A stretch of 64,000 bases of DNA from Nakamurella sp. A5-74 (GCF_040438885.1 NZ_CP159218.1:2170001-2234000); one strand, 5' to 3'. Positions 8,295 through 17,746 are shown, numbered from the stretch's first letter. Notes: generated from the sequence alone by a model not told the origin. A program made the numbers and translations.

Positions 8295-9739
8295 ACACGC
8301 TCGAGTACGCACTCGTCCGGGCACTGAACGAGGCCGCCGATCGGCACGCACCGGACGACGGGTTGGTCGATCGGCTGCTGACCTCGGTCCGGGACGACGT
8401 GATCGCGCCCCGGCGGCTGCCCGTGCCGCGGCGCCGGACCACCACGCTGCTGATGGCTGCAGCGGTTGCGGTGATGGTCATCGGCGGGGTGCTGATCGGC
8501 AGCCGGTTCGCCTCCCAGCGACCGCATCCGATCACCCCTCCGGTGACCCCTGCTCCGAGCCCGACGCTGGTCAGCTCCCCGGGGGGATCACCGACATCCG
8601 CGCCCTCGAGCGCACCGTCGCCGTCCGCCCTCGGGAACCAGGCCCCGGCGGAGTCGTTCATCACCTCGCGGATCACCAGCACCGGGACCCCGGCCGGCCT
8701 CACTCTGGGTTCGGTCTCCTTCCGGACCGCCGATCAAGGAATGGCGCTGGGCACCGCTCGCTGCACCACCGACAGCTCGGACACGACGCGCTGCGGCGTG
8801 CTGGTGACCACCACCGACGGAGGTCTGTCCTGGAGTTCGCTGGAGCTTCCGGTCGGCGCAGACGTCCCTGGCACGGGCGGCTGTCCGAGCTACACCGTCG
8901 CCTCACAGTGCACCGCGCGACTGAATTTTATGGACGTGGCCGCCGGGTATCTGTGGGGACCGCAGCAGATCTATCGGACCACGGACGGGGGAGCCAGCTG
9001 GCAGGAGCTGGAGGTCGGCACCACCGACATCGCGCAGCTCGTCTCCGTGCAGGGACGAGCTTTCGTCAGCGCCGTGCCCCAGGGAAACCTCGACTGGGGG
9101 TCGACAACGCTCAAGGAGGTCGGTCTCGGCGAGACAGCGCTCACCGCCAGCACGGCATCCGGCGGAGCAGCGTTCGGACCCGCAGAGCTGATCCAGGGTC
9201 CGGGGATCGTGTACCGGTGGCTGAACGCGGGCGGACAGTCGCCACGCGTGCAGGCCACCACCAGCGGAATGACGTGGTCCGACCTGCCGAAGGCGTTGCC
9301 GCGAGCCTTCACCACGTTCGCCGCCGGGGACGGGTCGCTGGTGTCCGATGTGTCGGACAGCGACGCGGTCGCGCAGGTGTTGCCCGTCGGTGGCACGACC
9401 TGGCGAACGATCCTGCGCCCGCCCATTCTGTCAGGCGAGCGGGGCGCGGAGATCTCCTACTCCCTCGCCGGCGCCGTGAGCGACCGGGAGATCGCCGTGG
9501 CGGTCAGCGGATTCGAATCCATCGCCGGAGGTGGGCAGGCCTGGATCACCACGTCCGACGGCGGACGCACCTGGGACTCGCCCATGCTGTCCACCACCGA
9601 GGCGGCGGCCCGCGGAGTGCAGGCGTCGGCGTTGATGGTGGGTGAGGAGATGGTGGTGCCCTGGTCGTTGGGCTCGGCGCTGCTGCGCTCCGTTGACGGT
9701 GGCCGGACCTGGACGGAGTTCGACTTCCCGCGCAGCTGA
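8291..9739 (+). CDS. Membrane-anchored BNR/YCF48-like repeat protein coupled to the ECF sigma factor
   Basis: The first ~50 residues are cytoplasmic and charged. One transmembrane helix follows (about 53-70, LLMAAAVAVMVIGGVLIG), then a Pro/Ser/Thr-rich linker and a large extracellular domain. That domain contains repeated DGG-x-[ST]-W turns (TTDGGLSW, TTDGGASW, TSDGGRTW, SVDGGRTW), typical of BNR or YCF48 beta-propellers. Length is 482 aa. Translation is coupled to the sigma factor gene by an ATGA overlap. I infer it may act as the sigma factor's membrane sensor or regulator, but there is no recognisable zinc-binding anti-sigma motif. Confidence 0.8.
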   Translation: MNTLEYALVRALNEAADRHAPDDGLVDRLLTSVRDDVIAPRRLPVPRRRTTTLLMAAAVAVMVIGGVLIGSRFASQRPHPITPPVTPAPSPTLVSSPGGSPTSAPSSAPSPSALGNQAPAESFITSRITSTGTPAGLTLGSVSFRTADQGMALGTARCTTDSSDTTRCGVLVTTTDGGLSWSSLELPVGADVPGTGGCPSYTVASQCTARLNFMDVAAGYLWGPQQIYRTTDGGASWQELEVGTTDIAQLVSVQGRAFVSAVPQGNLDWGSTTLKEVGLGETALTASTASGGAAFGPAELIQGPGIVYRWLNAGGQSPRVQATTSGMTWSDLPKALPRAFTTFAAGDGSLVSDVSDSDAVAQVLPVGGTTWRTILRPPILSGERGAEISYSLAGAVSDREIAVAVSGFESIAGGGQAWITTSDGGRTWDSPMLSTTEAAARGVQASALMVGEEMVVPWSLGSALLRSVDGGRTWTEFDFPRS

Positions 9740-9790
9740 TCGCGCACCGCGCCGGCCACGGTCTGCGACCGAGCCGTCGCCCGACGGACA

Positions 9791-9846
9791 GAACAGTTCC
9801 AGTGGTGCGCCACCGTCCTGCAGGTGGCGAACCACTGGAACGGTTC
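9791..9846. terminator. Long inverted repeat between convergent genes
   Basis: A 19-base arm (9796-9814) pairs with 9823-9841 with one mismatch around an 8-base loop. Outer GAAC/GTTC bases (9791-9794 and 9843-9846) extend the stem past one further mismatch. It sits between the stop codons at 9739 (+) and 9857 (-), as expected of a bidirectional terminator, though the stem is unusually long. Confidence 0.75.
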
Positions 9847-9856
9847 TGCAGGCGGG

Positions 9857-10780
9857 TCAGCTGGTGATGTCCTTGCGGCGGAAGCGCAGGAAGGCGAACC
9901 CGACGAGCACCACCGCGTAGGCCACGGAGGTGAAGGCGCCGCGCACCATGTCGTCCCACTGGATCGGGTCCACCAGTGCCCCGGTCCAGGAGAATGCGTA
10001 GTGCGTTGGCAGCCAATCGCGGAAACCGCCCAGAGCCTCGATCTGGTCGAGGATCTGGGACAGGATCGCGATCATCACCGCGCCGCCGACAGCGCCGAGC
10101 GGGGCATCGGTCGACACGCTGAGCAGGAATGCAAGCCCGGCAACCCACAGCAGGTAGACGGCGATGTATCCCACCACCAACGCCAGTCGGACCACCGAGG
10201 TCCAGCCGGAGAACGACTCACCGACGGGCGTCGACACCGGTCCGGCGCCGTAGAGCACCGCACCGAGGATCCAGGCAGTGAGCGGCAGCAGAATCAGCGC
10301 CATCAGCGACATCAGGCCCGCCACGACGAACTTCTGCCGCAGCAACCGACGGCGGGGGACCGGCATCGCGAGCAGGTAGCGCAGCGACGACCACGACGCT
10401 TCGCTGGCGATCGTGTCGCCGAAGAACAGCGAGATCACCACCACCAGCAGGAACGTGGCGGAGAAGAAGAGGGCGACGATCGCGAAGTTCACCGCGCTGG
10501 ACTGGGCCAGGTCCACGAACGATGTCCCGCCGCCGGACGGGGTGTCGAAGGCGAAGGCGACCGCCAGGATGATCGGCAGCAGCACCATCAGCCCGAGCGC
10601 CACCTGGGTGCGGCGGCGGCGCAGTTGACGGGCCAACTCCACCCGGATCGGCAGCGTTCGACCGGCCGAGAACCCCGGCGGCACAGCGCTTCCACGGCCC
10701 GCAGCGGAACCTGCCCTGGGCAGCCCGCGCATGATCCGGACGGCGACGTCCGCCGATTGGTCGCGATGGACGGGGCTCAC
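9857..10780 (-). CDS. ABC transporter permease (ABC-2 type)
   Basis: This 307-aa protein has an amphipathic N-terminus and about six transmembrane segments, beginning with VALGLMVLLPIILAVAFAF. The segment WSSLRYLLAMPVPRRRLLRQKF, after the second helix, is typical of ABC-2 permeases such as those pairing with NodI/CcmA-type ATPases. The GTG start at 10780 overlaps the stop of the upstream ATPase fusion gene (GTGA), so the two are made together and should form one exporter. The substrate is unknown. Confidence 0.9.
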   Translation of the reverse strand: MSPVHRDQSADVAVRIMRGLPRAGSAAGRGSAVPPGFSAGRTLPIRVELARQLRRRRTQVALGLMVLLPIILAVAFAFDTPSGGGTSFVDLAQSSAVNFAIVALFFSATFLLVVVISLFFGDTIASEASWSSLRYLLAMPVPRRRLLRQKFVVAGLMSLMALILLPLTAWILGAVLYGAGPVSTPVGESFSGWTSVVRLALVVGYIAVYLLWVAGLAFLLSVSTDAPLGAVGGAVMIAILSQILDQIEALGGFRDWLPTHYAFSWTGALVDPIQWDDMVRGAFTSVAYAVVLVGFAFLRFRRKDITS

Positions 10781-13700
10781 GAGGTACCTCCGGCTGCGGG
10801 GCCGGTGGCGCCGACCATGTCGAGAAAGACGTCTTCCAGGCGGTTGCGGGGAGCGGCCGACGTGACCGCGACCCCGGCCCCGACCAGCATGCTGATGGCC
10901 TGAGCTGCCGGCACGTCCCCCAGATCGACCTGGACGACGGTGCCGGACTCAGCGCGATCGCTGTCGTCGACGTGTACGTCACCGATTCCGCTCTGCTCGC
11001 GCAGCAACCGCGCAGCAGCGTCCGGATCGTCGACCACGAAAGTCATCTCGCCGGACGAGGCGACCAGATCGACCACCCGGCCGGCAGCGATCGACGTGCC
11101 GTGGTTGATCACGACGACGTCCTGGCAGGTCTGCTCCACCTCGGACAGCAGATGCGAGGAGACCAACACGGTGCGGCCGGTGTCGGCGTACCCGCGCAGT
11201 ACCTCCCGCATCGCGTGGATCTGGGGCGGGTCGAGACCGTTGGTCGGTTCGTCGAGGATCAACAGGTCGGGCAGGCCCAGCATCGACTGGGCGATCGCCA
11301 GCCGCTGCCGCATGCCCTGCGAGTAGGTCTTGACCCGGCGATGGATGGCCTTGCCGAGCCCGGCGATCTCCAGGATCTCGTCCAGATGGGCATCCTCTCG
11401 CGGCCGACCGGTTGCCCCCCAGTACAGCTCGAGGTTGACCTTGCCGGACAGGTGCGGCAGGAAGCCGGACCCTTCGACGAAACTGCCGATTCGGGAAAGG
11501 ATCTCGGCGCCCGACCGCACCGGTCGTCCGAAGACGAGGATGTCGCCTGCGGTCGGTTGGATGAGGCCCATCACCATGCGCAGGGTGGTGGTCTTGCCGG
11601 CACCGTTGGGCCCCAGCAGACCGACGACGCGGCCCGGCCGGACGACGAACGAGACGTCCTTGACGGCCATCACACCGCCGGGATAGCTCTTGCTCAAGCC
11701 GCGGATCTCCAGCGGCAGAACGGGTTCGGCAGTACCGGAGGCGTCCGGGCCGGCGGACCCAGCGGCGGTGCCGACCGCACGGTGCTCGCCGGCCGCATCG
11801 TGCTGGGTCTCCTCAGGACGACGCCGGACCCGGCCTGCGGCGATCAGGCCGCCGATCCCGAGCAGTGTCAGGACGATCAGGCCGATCAGCGCAGCTGTCG
11901 ACACCTCGCCGGCAGACACCCGCACGCCACCGGCGACCGGAACGGAGGCCGAGTCGACGGCCGAGATTCGGTATGCCGCAGCCGAAGTGGGCGTGGCGTA
12001 TGCCTGGTCCGTGGTGGCGAACCGGACGAACAGCTGGTCTCCGGCGGAGACCTGGAGGGCGGCGGCCGGCAGATCAACCGTCAGCGTTGCCGACTCGCCG
12101 GCCTTCAGCGGCGGAAGCCGGAGCGGGGCGACCGCGCTCCCGGCGAGGGTGCTGACGCCGCCGGAACTGCGGGTGCCGATCGAGGCGAACAGCACCGAGT
12201 CGGTGTCGGCGCCGCCGGCACTGCCTGCTCCGTTGGTGACTGATCCCAGGGCGGTGACCGTCACCTGCACTCGGCTGCTGCCGGTGATGACCTGCAGTTC
12301 GGTGGCAGCGGCCGAGGTGAACGTCGCGGTCTGGCCGGGGAACCCCGAACCCAGGAAGGTGCTCAACAGCGACGACTGACTTCCGAGTCCGGGCAACGAG
12401 GAGATCCCCGCGGGAATGCCGCCGGCCGGGTTCAGCACGATCTGGGCGGCCCCGGTGAGCGGGATGTCGTGACGGGGAGTCGTCGATGAGGCGGTGAGTC
12501 CCGGGTAGCTGTCGGCCAGCAGGATCCGGGTGCGCGCGCGTCCACTGCCGGTGAGTCCACCGTCCACGGAGTACCGGAAACCGTTGCCCGTGACGGCGTT
12601 CGCGGGCATCGTGCCGCCGCGCAGGTGGGTCACCAACCAGCCGGTGATCCGGTCTTCGGTGACCTGGTCGGGGCTACCGCCGTCGTGTCCGCCGCGATAC
12701 CAGTCGAGCGCGACCTCGGTGCCGTTGGCGGCGATGGCCCGCGCGTTCGCGTCGGCCTGGTCGAGGGGGAAGAGGGTGTCCTGCTCGCCCTGGACCAGCA
12801 GGGTGGGCGCCTTGATCTTGCCCACCACCTGCGAGGGTGAGGACTTCTCGAGCAGGGTCTGCAGCTCGGGGGTGATGCGGCCGGTACCGGCGGCACCGGC
12901 GTAGGCAGCGCAGATCTCGAGCCGCAGGCGACCGCAACCGGGATCGGCCGGGGCCCCATCGGTGCCTCCGGTTGCACCGGCGCCGGCAGCCGGCGCTGCT
13001 GAGCTTGCCGGAGCAGCGGTCGATCCGGACTGTTCGTCGCTCTGTCGACCCACTCCGCCGCCGGCGGGTCCGGTGTCGACCTGGCCGGTGGCCCCCAGTC
13101 CCGCTCCGGACACCACCGACGCGATCATGGTGGCTGCCCAGTACTTCTTGAAGACACCGTCGGAGCTGCCCCCGGCGTCGGCCGGCGTGTTCGCGGTCTG
13201 CTCGGCCTGCGTCGGGTCGACGACATAGTTGGGAAAGAGCGCGTGCTCGAGGTTGTTCCAGGTGATGACCGGGACGGCGGTGTCGACCCGGGGGTCGGTG
13301 CCCGCCAGCATCAGCGACAGCGCCCCGCCGTAGGAACCGCCGGTGACGCCGACCCGCGGATCCCCCGAGCCGTCCTGGACCACCTCGGGCAGCGTGGCGA
13401 GGTAGTCCACCACCTTGCGGGCATCCGGCACCTCTGCATCGAGTGAGTCCAGGGCGATCTGGCCGGTCGAGTTGCCGAAGCCGCGCGCCGAGTAGGCGAG
13501 CACGACGAAACCCGAGCGGGCGAGTTGCTGTGCCTGGGCCCTGACCGAGGTCTTGGATCCGCCGAAACCGTGCGCCAGGATCACTGCCGGCGCCGGGGTT
13601 GTGGCCGGCAGGTAGAGGGTCGCATCGAGGGTCACGGGCGCCGGGTCCCAGGGTGCCTGTGCTCCGGGGACAGACACCTCGCGTTCCGCCACCGGGGCTG

Positions 13701-13800
13701 CCGCGGAGCGTGGCCACACCGCGACGAGAGTGACAGCGATCGCGACCACCACGGCCAGCGCGGCCCAGCGGCGGGCGGGGGTCCTGAGGGCTGCACGCAT
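10777..13800 (-). CDS. Fusion: membrane-anchored extracellular alpha/beta hydrolase plus cytoplasmic ABC ATPase
   Basis: The chosen ATG at 13800 gives 1007 aa. The order is: transmembrane anchor (about 13-28); alpha/beta hydrolase of the CocE/X-Pro dipeptidyl-peptidase type with nucleophile elbow GGSYGG (Ser156), acid in QGEQDTLFP (Asp341) and HDGG (His372); a beta-rich region resembling the CocE C-terminal jelly roll (about 400-620); a second helix (about 635-657); then an ABC ATPase with Walker A GPNGAGKT (730-737), signature YSQGMRQRLAIAQ (from 826) and Walker B LLILDEP (846-852). Topology puts the hydrolase outside and the ATPase inside. Coupling to the permease gene suggests one transporter with a built-in exoenzyme. 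The hydrolase substrate cannot be told from sequence. Confidence 0.9.
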   Translation of the reverse strand: MRAALRTPARRWAALAVVVAIAVTLVAVWPRSAAAPVAEREVSVPGAQAPWDPAPVTLDATLYLPATTPAPAVILAHGFGGSKTSVRAQAQQLARSGFVVLAYSARGFGNSTGQIALDSLDAEVPDARKVVDYLATLPEVVQDGSGDPRVGVTGGSYGGALSLMLAGTDPRVDTAVPVITWNNLEHALFPNYVVDPTQAEQTANTPADAGGSSDGVFKKYWAATMIASVVSGAGLGATGQVDTGPAGGGVGRQSDEQSGSTAAPASSAAPAAGAGATGGTDGAPADPGCGRLRLEICAAYAGAAGTGRITPELQTLLEKSSPSQVVGKIKAPTLLVQGEQDTLFPLDQADANARAIAANGTEVALDWYRGGHDGGSPDQVTEDRITGWLVTHLRGGTMPANAVTGNGFRYSVDGGLTGSGRARTRILLADSYPGLTASSTTPRHDIPLTGAAQIVLNPAGGIPAGISSLPGLGSQSSLLSTFLGSGFPGQTATFTSAAATELQVITGSSRVQVTVTALGSVTNGAGSAGGADTDSVLFASIGTRSSGGVSTLAGSAVAPLRLPPLKAGESATLTVDLPAAALQVSAGDQLFVRFATTDQAYATPTSAAAYRISAVDSASVPVAGGVRVSAGEVSTAALIGLIVLTLLGIGGLIAAGRVRRRPEETQHDAAGEHRAVGTAAGSAGPDASGTAEPVLPLEIRGLSKSYPGGVMAVKDVSFVVRPGRVVGLLGPNGAGKTTTLRMVMGLIQPTAGDILVFGRPVRSGAEILSRIGSFVEGSGFLPHLSGKVNLELYWGATGRPREDAHLDEILEIAGLGKAIHRRVKTYSQGMRQRLAIAQSMLGLPDLLILDEPTNGLDPPQIHAMREVLRGYADTGRTVLVSSHLLSEVEQTCQDVVVINHGTSIAAGRVVDLVASSGEMTFVVDDPDAAARLLREQSGIGDVHVDDSDRAESGTVVQVDLGDVPAAQAISMLVGAGVAVTSAAPRNRLEDVFLDMVGATGPAAGGTS

Positions 13801-13869
13801 CGTTCCAGCCTGCCAGACGGCCGACACCACTCGGTGTGACGTGCGCCCGCGCGCTACCGGCCCGAAGAT

Positions 13870-13875
13870 TAGGCT
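13870..13875 (+). promoter_or_regulatory. -10 box TAGGCT, leaderless start of the S9 peptidase
   Basis: TAGGCT is followed by 7 bases and the GTG at 13883. No ribosome binding site lies between, so transcription probably begins at the start codon. Confidence 0.65.
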
Positions 13876-13882
13876 GACGCGG

Positions 13883-15913
13883 GTGAAACCGACAGACATC
13901 GTCCATCTGAAGAATCCGGGTCGCCCGGTACCGCTGCCCGACGGGCGGGTGCTGCTGAGCCTGTCCCGCCCCGATCTCGACGAGAACAGAAATGTCTCCT
14001 CATTGGTGATCGTCGAGAACGACGGCACCGTAAGACCTTTCACCACGGGCACCCGGGATTCCGGACCCGTGCTGTCGCCGGACGGCGGCAGTGTGGTGTT
14101 CGTCCGCGCCGGTGAGAAGTCCGCAGCGCAGCTGTTCTCGATCCCGGTCGACGGAGGTGAAGCCCGTCAGCTCACCGACCACCAGGGCGGCGCCGGGTCA
14201 CCGGTGTTCTCGCCGGACGGTTCGCTGTTGGCGTATCGCGTCCGGGTCGTCGAGCCGGGACGATACGGATCGGACGACAAGATCGGCGCGGACGCCGAAG
14301 CCCCACGACGGATCAGCACCCTCACCTACCGGCGCGATGGCGCCGGATTCCTGCTCGACCAGGCGGAGCAGTTGTTCGCGCTGCGGGTGCCGGGGCCGGG
14401 AGCTCCCGCTGACGCGCTGCCGCAGGTACGTCGGCTCACCGATGAAGCACTGGGGGCCGGGGTACCCGCCTTCACCCCGGACGGGACCCAGCTGGTCTAC
14501 GAGCGTCAGACCGCGATCGATGCGCTCTCCAGCGAACTGGTGGTGCTGCCGATCCCTGAGACCCCGACCGGTTTCCTGGCTGCGAAGAAGACCGACGATG
14601 CCGCGAAGAAAGACCGGGCGAAGGCTGCAGACGGCGCCGACGACGACTTCCCGGCGCCGGACCGCGTGCTGGCTCCAGAGCTGGGTGGAGCCTTCGAACC
14701 GCTGGTCGTCGGCGACACGGTGTACTTCCTGGGCGTGCAGTTCACCGGGGTGGACGGGGTCGGCCGCACCGGCGGGGTGTTCGCGGTTCCGCTGGCCGGC
14801 GGTGATCCGGTCAGGTTGACGGACGTGTCCACCGTCGGAGTCGGGGGCTTGCCGCTGGTCCTCGCCGGCGATCGTCTGCTGGTGGTAGTGGAGAACCGCG
14901 GGTCGGATGAACTCCGCAGCGTGTCCATGGACGCCAGGGACGTGCCGCTGGACGAGCTGCCGGTCGTCGTACCGAGCCCGGGTTCCGTGACGGGCGTGCA
15001 GGTGCAGGGCGAGCAGGTGCACGTGACGAGGCGTGGTACGGACACCCATGGCGAGTTGTTCCGCGCGCAGCTCGACGGCTCGGACCTGGTGTGCCGCACA
15101 CAGTTCGGAGCGGATCTGCAGGGCAGTGGGCTGATTCAACCGGTCGAGTTCACCGGGAACCCGTCCGGCGGCTACCCGGTGCACGGCTGGGCGTTCCTGC
15201 CGGCCGCTGAGGGCCCGCACCCGGTGGTCCTGGTGGTGCACGGCGGGCCGTACTCGGCGTACGGCCCGGCCGTTTTTGACGAGGCGCAGGTGTACGCCGC
15301 GGCCGGCTATGCCGTTCTACTGGGCAATCCGCGCGGATCGGCGAGCTACGGGTTGGACCACGGACGCGCGGTGGTCAAGGCCATGGGCACGGTGGACGTC
15401 GACGATGTGATCGGGCTGCTCGACACGGCGCTCGCGCACCCCGAGTTCGGCGGAGCACTCGATCCAGCAAGGGTGGGGGTGATGGGCGGCTCCTACGGTG
15501 GCTTCATGACGTCGTGGTTGGCGTCGCACCACGGTGACCGGTTCGTCGCGGGTATCTCCGAGCGGGCCGTCAACGCCTGGGATTCCTTCGTCGGCAGCAG
15601 CGACATCGGGTACTTCTTCTCGGAGTCGTACGTGGCGGCCGATCGAGAGACCCAGTGGGCGACGTCGCCGCTGGCGCATGCCGACGACATCTCGATCCCG
15701 CTGTTGATCATCCATTCCGAACAGGACTGGCGCTGCCCGATCGAGCAGGGCCAGCGGCTGTACGCGGCCCTGAAGCTGCGCGGCGCCGAGGCCGAGATGC
15801 TGATCTTCCCGGGTGAGGGCCATGAGCTCTCCCGTTCGGGGCGGCCGCAGCACCGGGTGCAACGTTTCGAGGCCATCCTCCAGTGGTGGCAGCAGTACCT
15901 GCCGATCGGCTGA
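13883..15913 (+). CDS. S9-family peptidase (acylaminoacyl-peptidase/DPP-like)
   Basis: The protein is 676 aa from the GTG at 13883, chosen over an upstream extension because of the TAGGCT box 7 bases before it. An N-terminal beta-propeller with repeated SPDG motifs is followed by a C-terminal alpha/beta hydrolase. That domain has HGGPYSAYG (oxyanion region), GGSYGG with the nucleophile Ser near 536, SEQDWRCP with the Asp near 613, and EGHELS with the His near 646. The order Ser-Asp-His is that of S9 serine peptidases acting on short peptides. There is no signal peptide, so it should be cytosolic. Confidence 0.93.
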   Translation: MKPTDIVHLKNPGRPVPLPDGRVLLSLSRPDLDENRNVSSLVIVENDGTVRPFTTGTRDSGPVLSPDGGSVVFVRAGEKSAAQLFSIPVDGGEARQLTDHQGGAGSPVFSPDGSLLAYRVRVVEPGRYGSDDKIGADAEAPRRISTLTYRRDGAGFLLDQAEQLFALRVPGPGAPADALPQVRRLTDEALGAGVPAFTPDGTQLVYERQTAIDALSSELVVLPIPETPTGFLAAKKTDDAAKKDRAKAADGADDDFPAPDRVLAPELGGAFEPLVVGDTVYFLGVQFTGVDGVGRTGGVFAVPLAGGDPVRLTDVSTVGVGGLPLVLAGDRLLVVVENRGSDELRSVSMDARDVPLDELPVVVPSPGSVTGVQVQGEQVHVTRRGTDTHGELFRAQLDGSDLVCRTQFGADLQGSGLIQPVEFTGNPSGGYPVHGWAFLPAAEGPHPVVLVVHGGPYSAYGPAVFDEAQVYAAAGYAVLLGNPRGSASYGLDHGRAVVKAMGTVDVDDVIGLLDTALAHPEFGGALDPARVGVMGGSYGGFMTSWLASHHGDRFVAGISERAVNAWDSFVGSSDIGYFFSESYVAADRETQWATSPLAHADDISIPLLIIHSEQDWRCPIEQGQRLYAALKLRGAEAEMLIFPGEGHELSRSGRPQHRVQRFEAILQWWQQYLPIG

Positions 15914-15941
15914 TCACGCCGGCCGGCGAAACCGCGCCGTC

Positions 15942-15983
15942 ACGACGAAGGCCCCCGACCAGCTGGTCGGGGGCCTTCGTCGT
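15942..15983. terminator. Bidirectional terminator hairpin
   Basis: A perfect 19-bp stem (15942-15960 with 15965-15983) closes a 4-base AGCT loop. The core reads AAGGCCCCCGACC. It lies between the convergent S9 peptidase (ends 15913) and the DHA2 transporter (ends 16010). Confidence 0.85.
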
Positions 15984-16009
15984 CAGGCACAGATCAGGGT
16001 GTCACGAGG

Positions 16010-17641
16010 TCAGTGCATCATCGCGGCGGCCGGAGCGGCCGTGTCGGACTTCGCGGCCGGCTTGCGCGGCAGGAAGTGCGCCGGGATCAGAGTGAACGCC
16101 ACCATGATCAGCGCGATGAGAATCGTCTTGGTGAACGAATCGGCAGCGTCGTTCAGGCCGAGAGTCATGAACTGCTCGGGAGTCGTACCGGCGGACTGGG
16201 CGATCTGGCCCAGTTGTCCCTGGACCGCGGCGAACATCTCCGGGTTCGCCGTTGCCGGGTGGCTCAGGACCGGGTTCAGCGAGAAGGCGACGCCACCGAT
16301 TCCCCCGTTGTCCTTCGTCAGGAAGTTGGTCAGCAGCACCGAGATGACGGCGGTGCCGATCGACGCCGCGACCTGCTGGGTGATGTTCGTCATCGTCGAA
16401 CCCCTGGCCACCTGGTGCGCTGTCAGGGTTTTCAACGCCGCAGTCATGGTCGGCATCATCGTCATGCCCATGCCGAGACCCATCACCAGGAACGCACCGG
16501 AAGTCACCCAGTACGAAGTGTCGGACTCCAACATCGTCATCGGGACGAGGCCGAGCAGGATCAGGACCAAGCCGGTCATCACGAACTTGCCGGGGCCGTA
16601 CTTGTCGGTGAGGGCACCGGCGATCGGCATGGTGAGCATCGCGCCGATACCCATCGGTGCACCGAGCAGACCTGCCTTGAGCGGGGTCTCGCCGCGGATC
16701 CCGATGAAGTACTGCGGGAACAGCAGCATCGCGCCGAAGAAGGCGATCGAGAAGATCACCAGGGTCAGGATCGCGAAGGTCAGGTCGCGGTTCTGGAACA
16801 GGTGCAGATCGATCAGCGCGTTCTTCTTCTTGAGGGCGTGCCTGACGAATGCCACGATCAGCACGAGCCCGATCAGCGCCGGGAGGAGCACCTTGGCGGA
16901 GCCGATCCTGCCTTCTCCCGGAATGCTGGAGATCCCGTAGAGGAACGCGGCCAGCCCGGGCGACAGCAGGACGAAACCCAGCCGGTCGAACGACTCGGAC
17001 GGGCTCGGCTTGTCCTTCGGCAGGGCCATGAAGGCGTAGACGAATCCGATGACGCCGATGGGCAGGTTGATCAGGAAGATCCAGTGCCAGCTGACGGCGT
17101 CGATCAGCCATCCGCCGAGGATCGGACCGCCGATGGGACCGAGCAGCATCGGGATACCGAGGACCGCCATCACGCGGCCGATCCGCTCCGGGCCGGCGGC
17201 GCGGGTCAGGATGGTCATGCCCAGCGGCATCAACATTCCGCCGCCCAGACCCTGGATGGCGCGGAACGCGACCAGTGGGACGATGTCCCAGGCGGTGGCA
17301 CAGAGCACCGATCCGCCGACGAACAGAGCGATGGACGTCAGGTACAACCGCTTGGTGCCGAACCGGTCTGCGGCCCACCCGGTGACCGGGATGACAGCGG
17401 CCAGCGCCAGCGTGTAGGCGGTCATGGTCCACGCGGCCGAAGCAGGGGAGATCTTCCACAGCGACTGGAAGGTGTTCTGGGCGACACCGACGACGGTGAT
17501 GTCGAGGATCGCCATGATCGAGCCGATCACCACCACACCGGCGATCTTCAGGACCGCCGCGTCGAGTTTCTGGCTGTCCGCGGCCGGGGCGGATCCATCC
17601 TTGGTCGTGTTCACGCCGGGTGGCGAGGCATCTGTGGTCAT
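16010..17641 (-). CDS. DHA2-family (14-TMS, EmrB/QacA) MFS drug transporter
   Basis: The 543-aa protein begins at the ATG at 17641. It has the DHA2 hallmarks: ILDITVVGVAQNTF in TM1, WTMTAYTLALAAVIPVTGWAADRFGTKR (motif A), RAIQGLGGGMLMPLGM (motif B/C region) and GPIGGPILGGWLID. About 14 hydrophobic segments are visible. These proton antiporters export hydrophobic drugs; the substrate here is unknown. In M. tuberculosis a DHA2 pump (Rv1634) also lies between uvrB and uvrA, so the placement is conserved. A damage-type promoter may lie upstream at 17724-17746. Confidence 0.94.
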   Translation of the reverse strand: MTTDASPPGVNTTKDGSAPAADSQKLDAAVLKIAGVVVIGSIMAILDITVVGVAQNTFQSLWKISPASAAWTMTAYTLALAAVIPVTGWAADRFGTKRLYLTSIALFVGGSVLCATAWDIVPLVAFRAIQGLGGGMLMPLGMTILTRAAGPERIGRVMAVLGIPMLLGPIGGPILGGWLIDAVSWHWIFLINLPIGVIGFVYAFMALPKDKPSPSESFDRLGFVLLSPGLAAFLYGISSIPGEGRIGSAKVLLPALIGLVLIVAFVRHALKKKNALIDLHLFQNRDLTFAILTLVIFSIAFFGAMLLFPQYFIGIRGETPLKAGLLGAPMGIGAMLTMPIAGALTDKYGPGKFVMTGLVLILLGLVPMTMLESDTSYWVTSGAFLVMGLGMGMTMMPTMTAALKTLTAHQVARGSTMTNITQQVAASIGTAVISVLLTNFLTKDNGGIGGVAFSLNPVLSHPATANPEMFAAVQGQLGQIAQSAGTTPEQFMTLGLNDAADSFTKTILIALIMVAFTLIPAHFLPRKPAAKSDTAAPAAAMMH

Positions 17642-17723
17642 GGGGACCGACTTTCTGGGCGGACGAAATGAACGAGGGCGACGGCATCGTCGTGGAGAGC
17701 GCATTGCTCGGCGGACTGCTGTC

Positions 17724-17746
17724 ATTCTGGATCCGGGCACCGACAC
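17724..17746 (-). promoter_or_regulatory. Possible PafBC/RecA-NDp-type promoter of the DHA2 transporter
   Basis: Read on the minus strand, GTGTCGGTG (17746-17738) is followed by 8 bases and CAGAAT (17729-17724). Eight of nine upstream bases fit TTGTCRGTG and the -10 fits TANNNT except its first base. The leader to the ATG at 17641 would be about 75 bases. This fills much of the 17642-17845 gap between this gene and the sigma factor gene. Confidence 0.45.
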
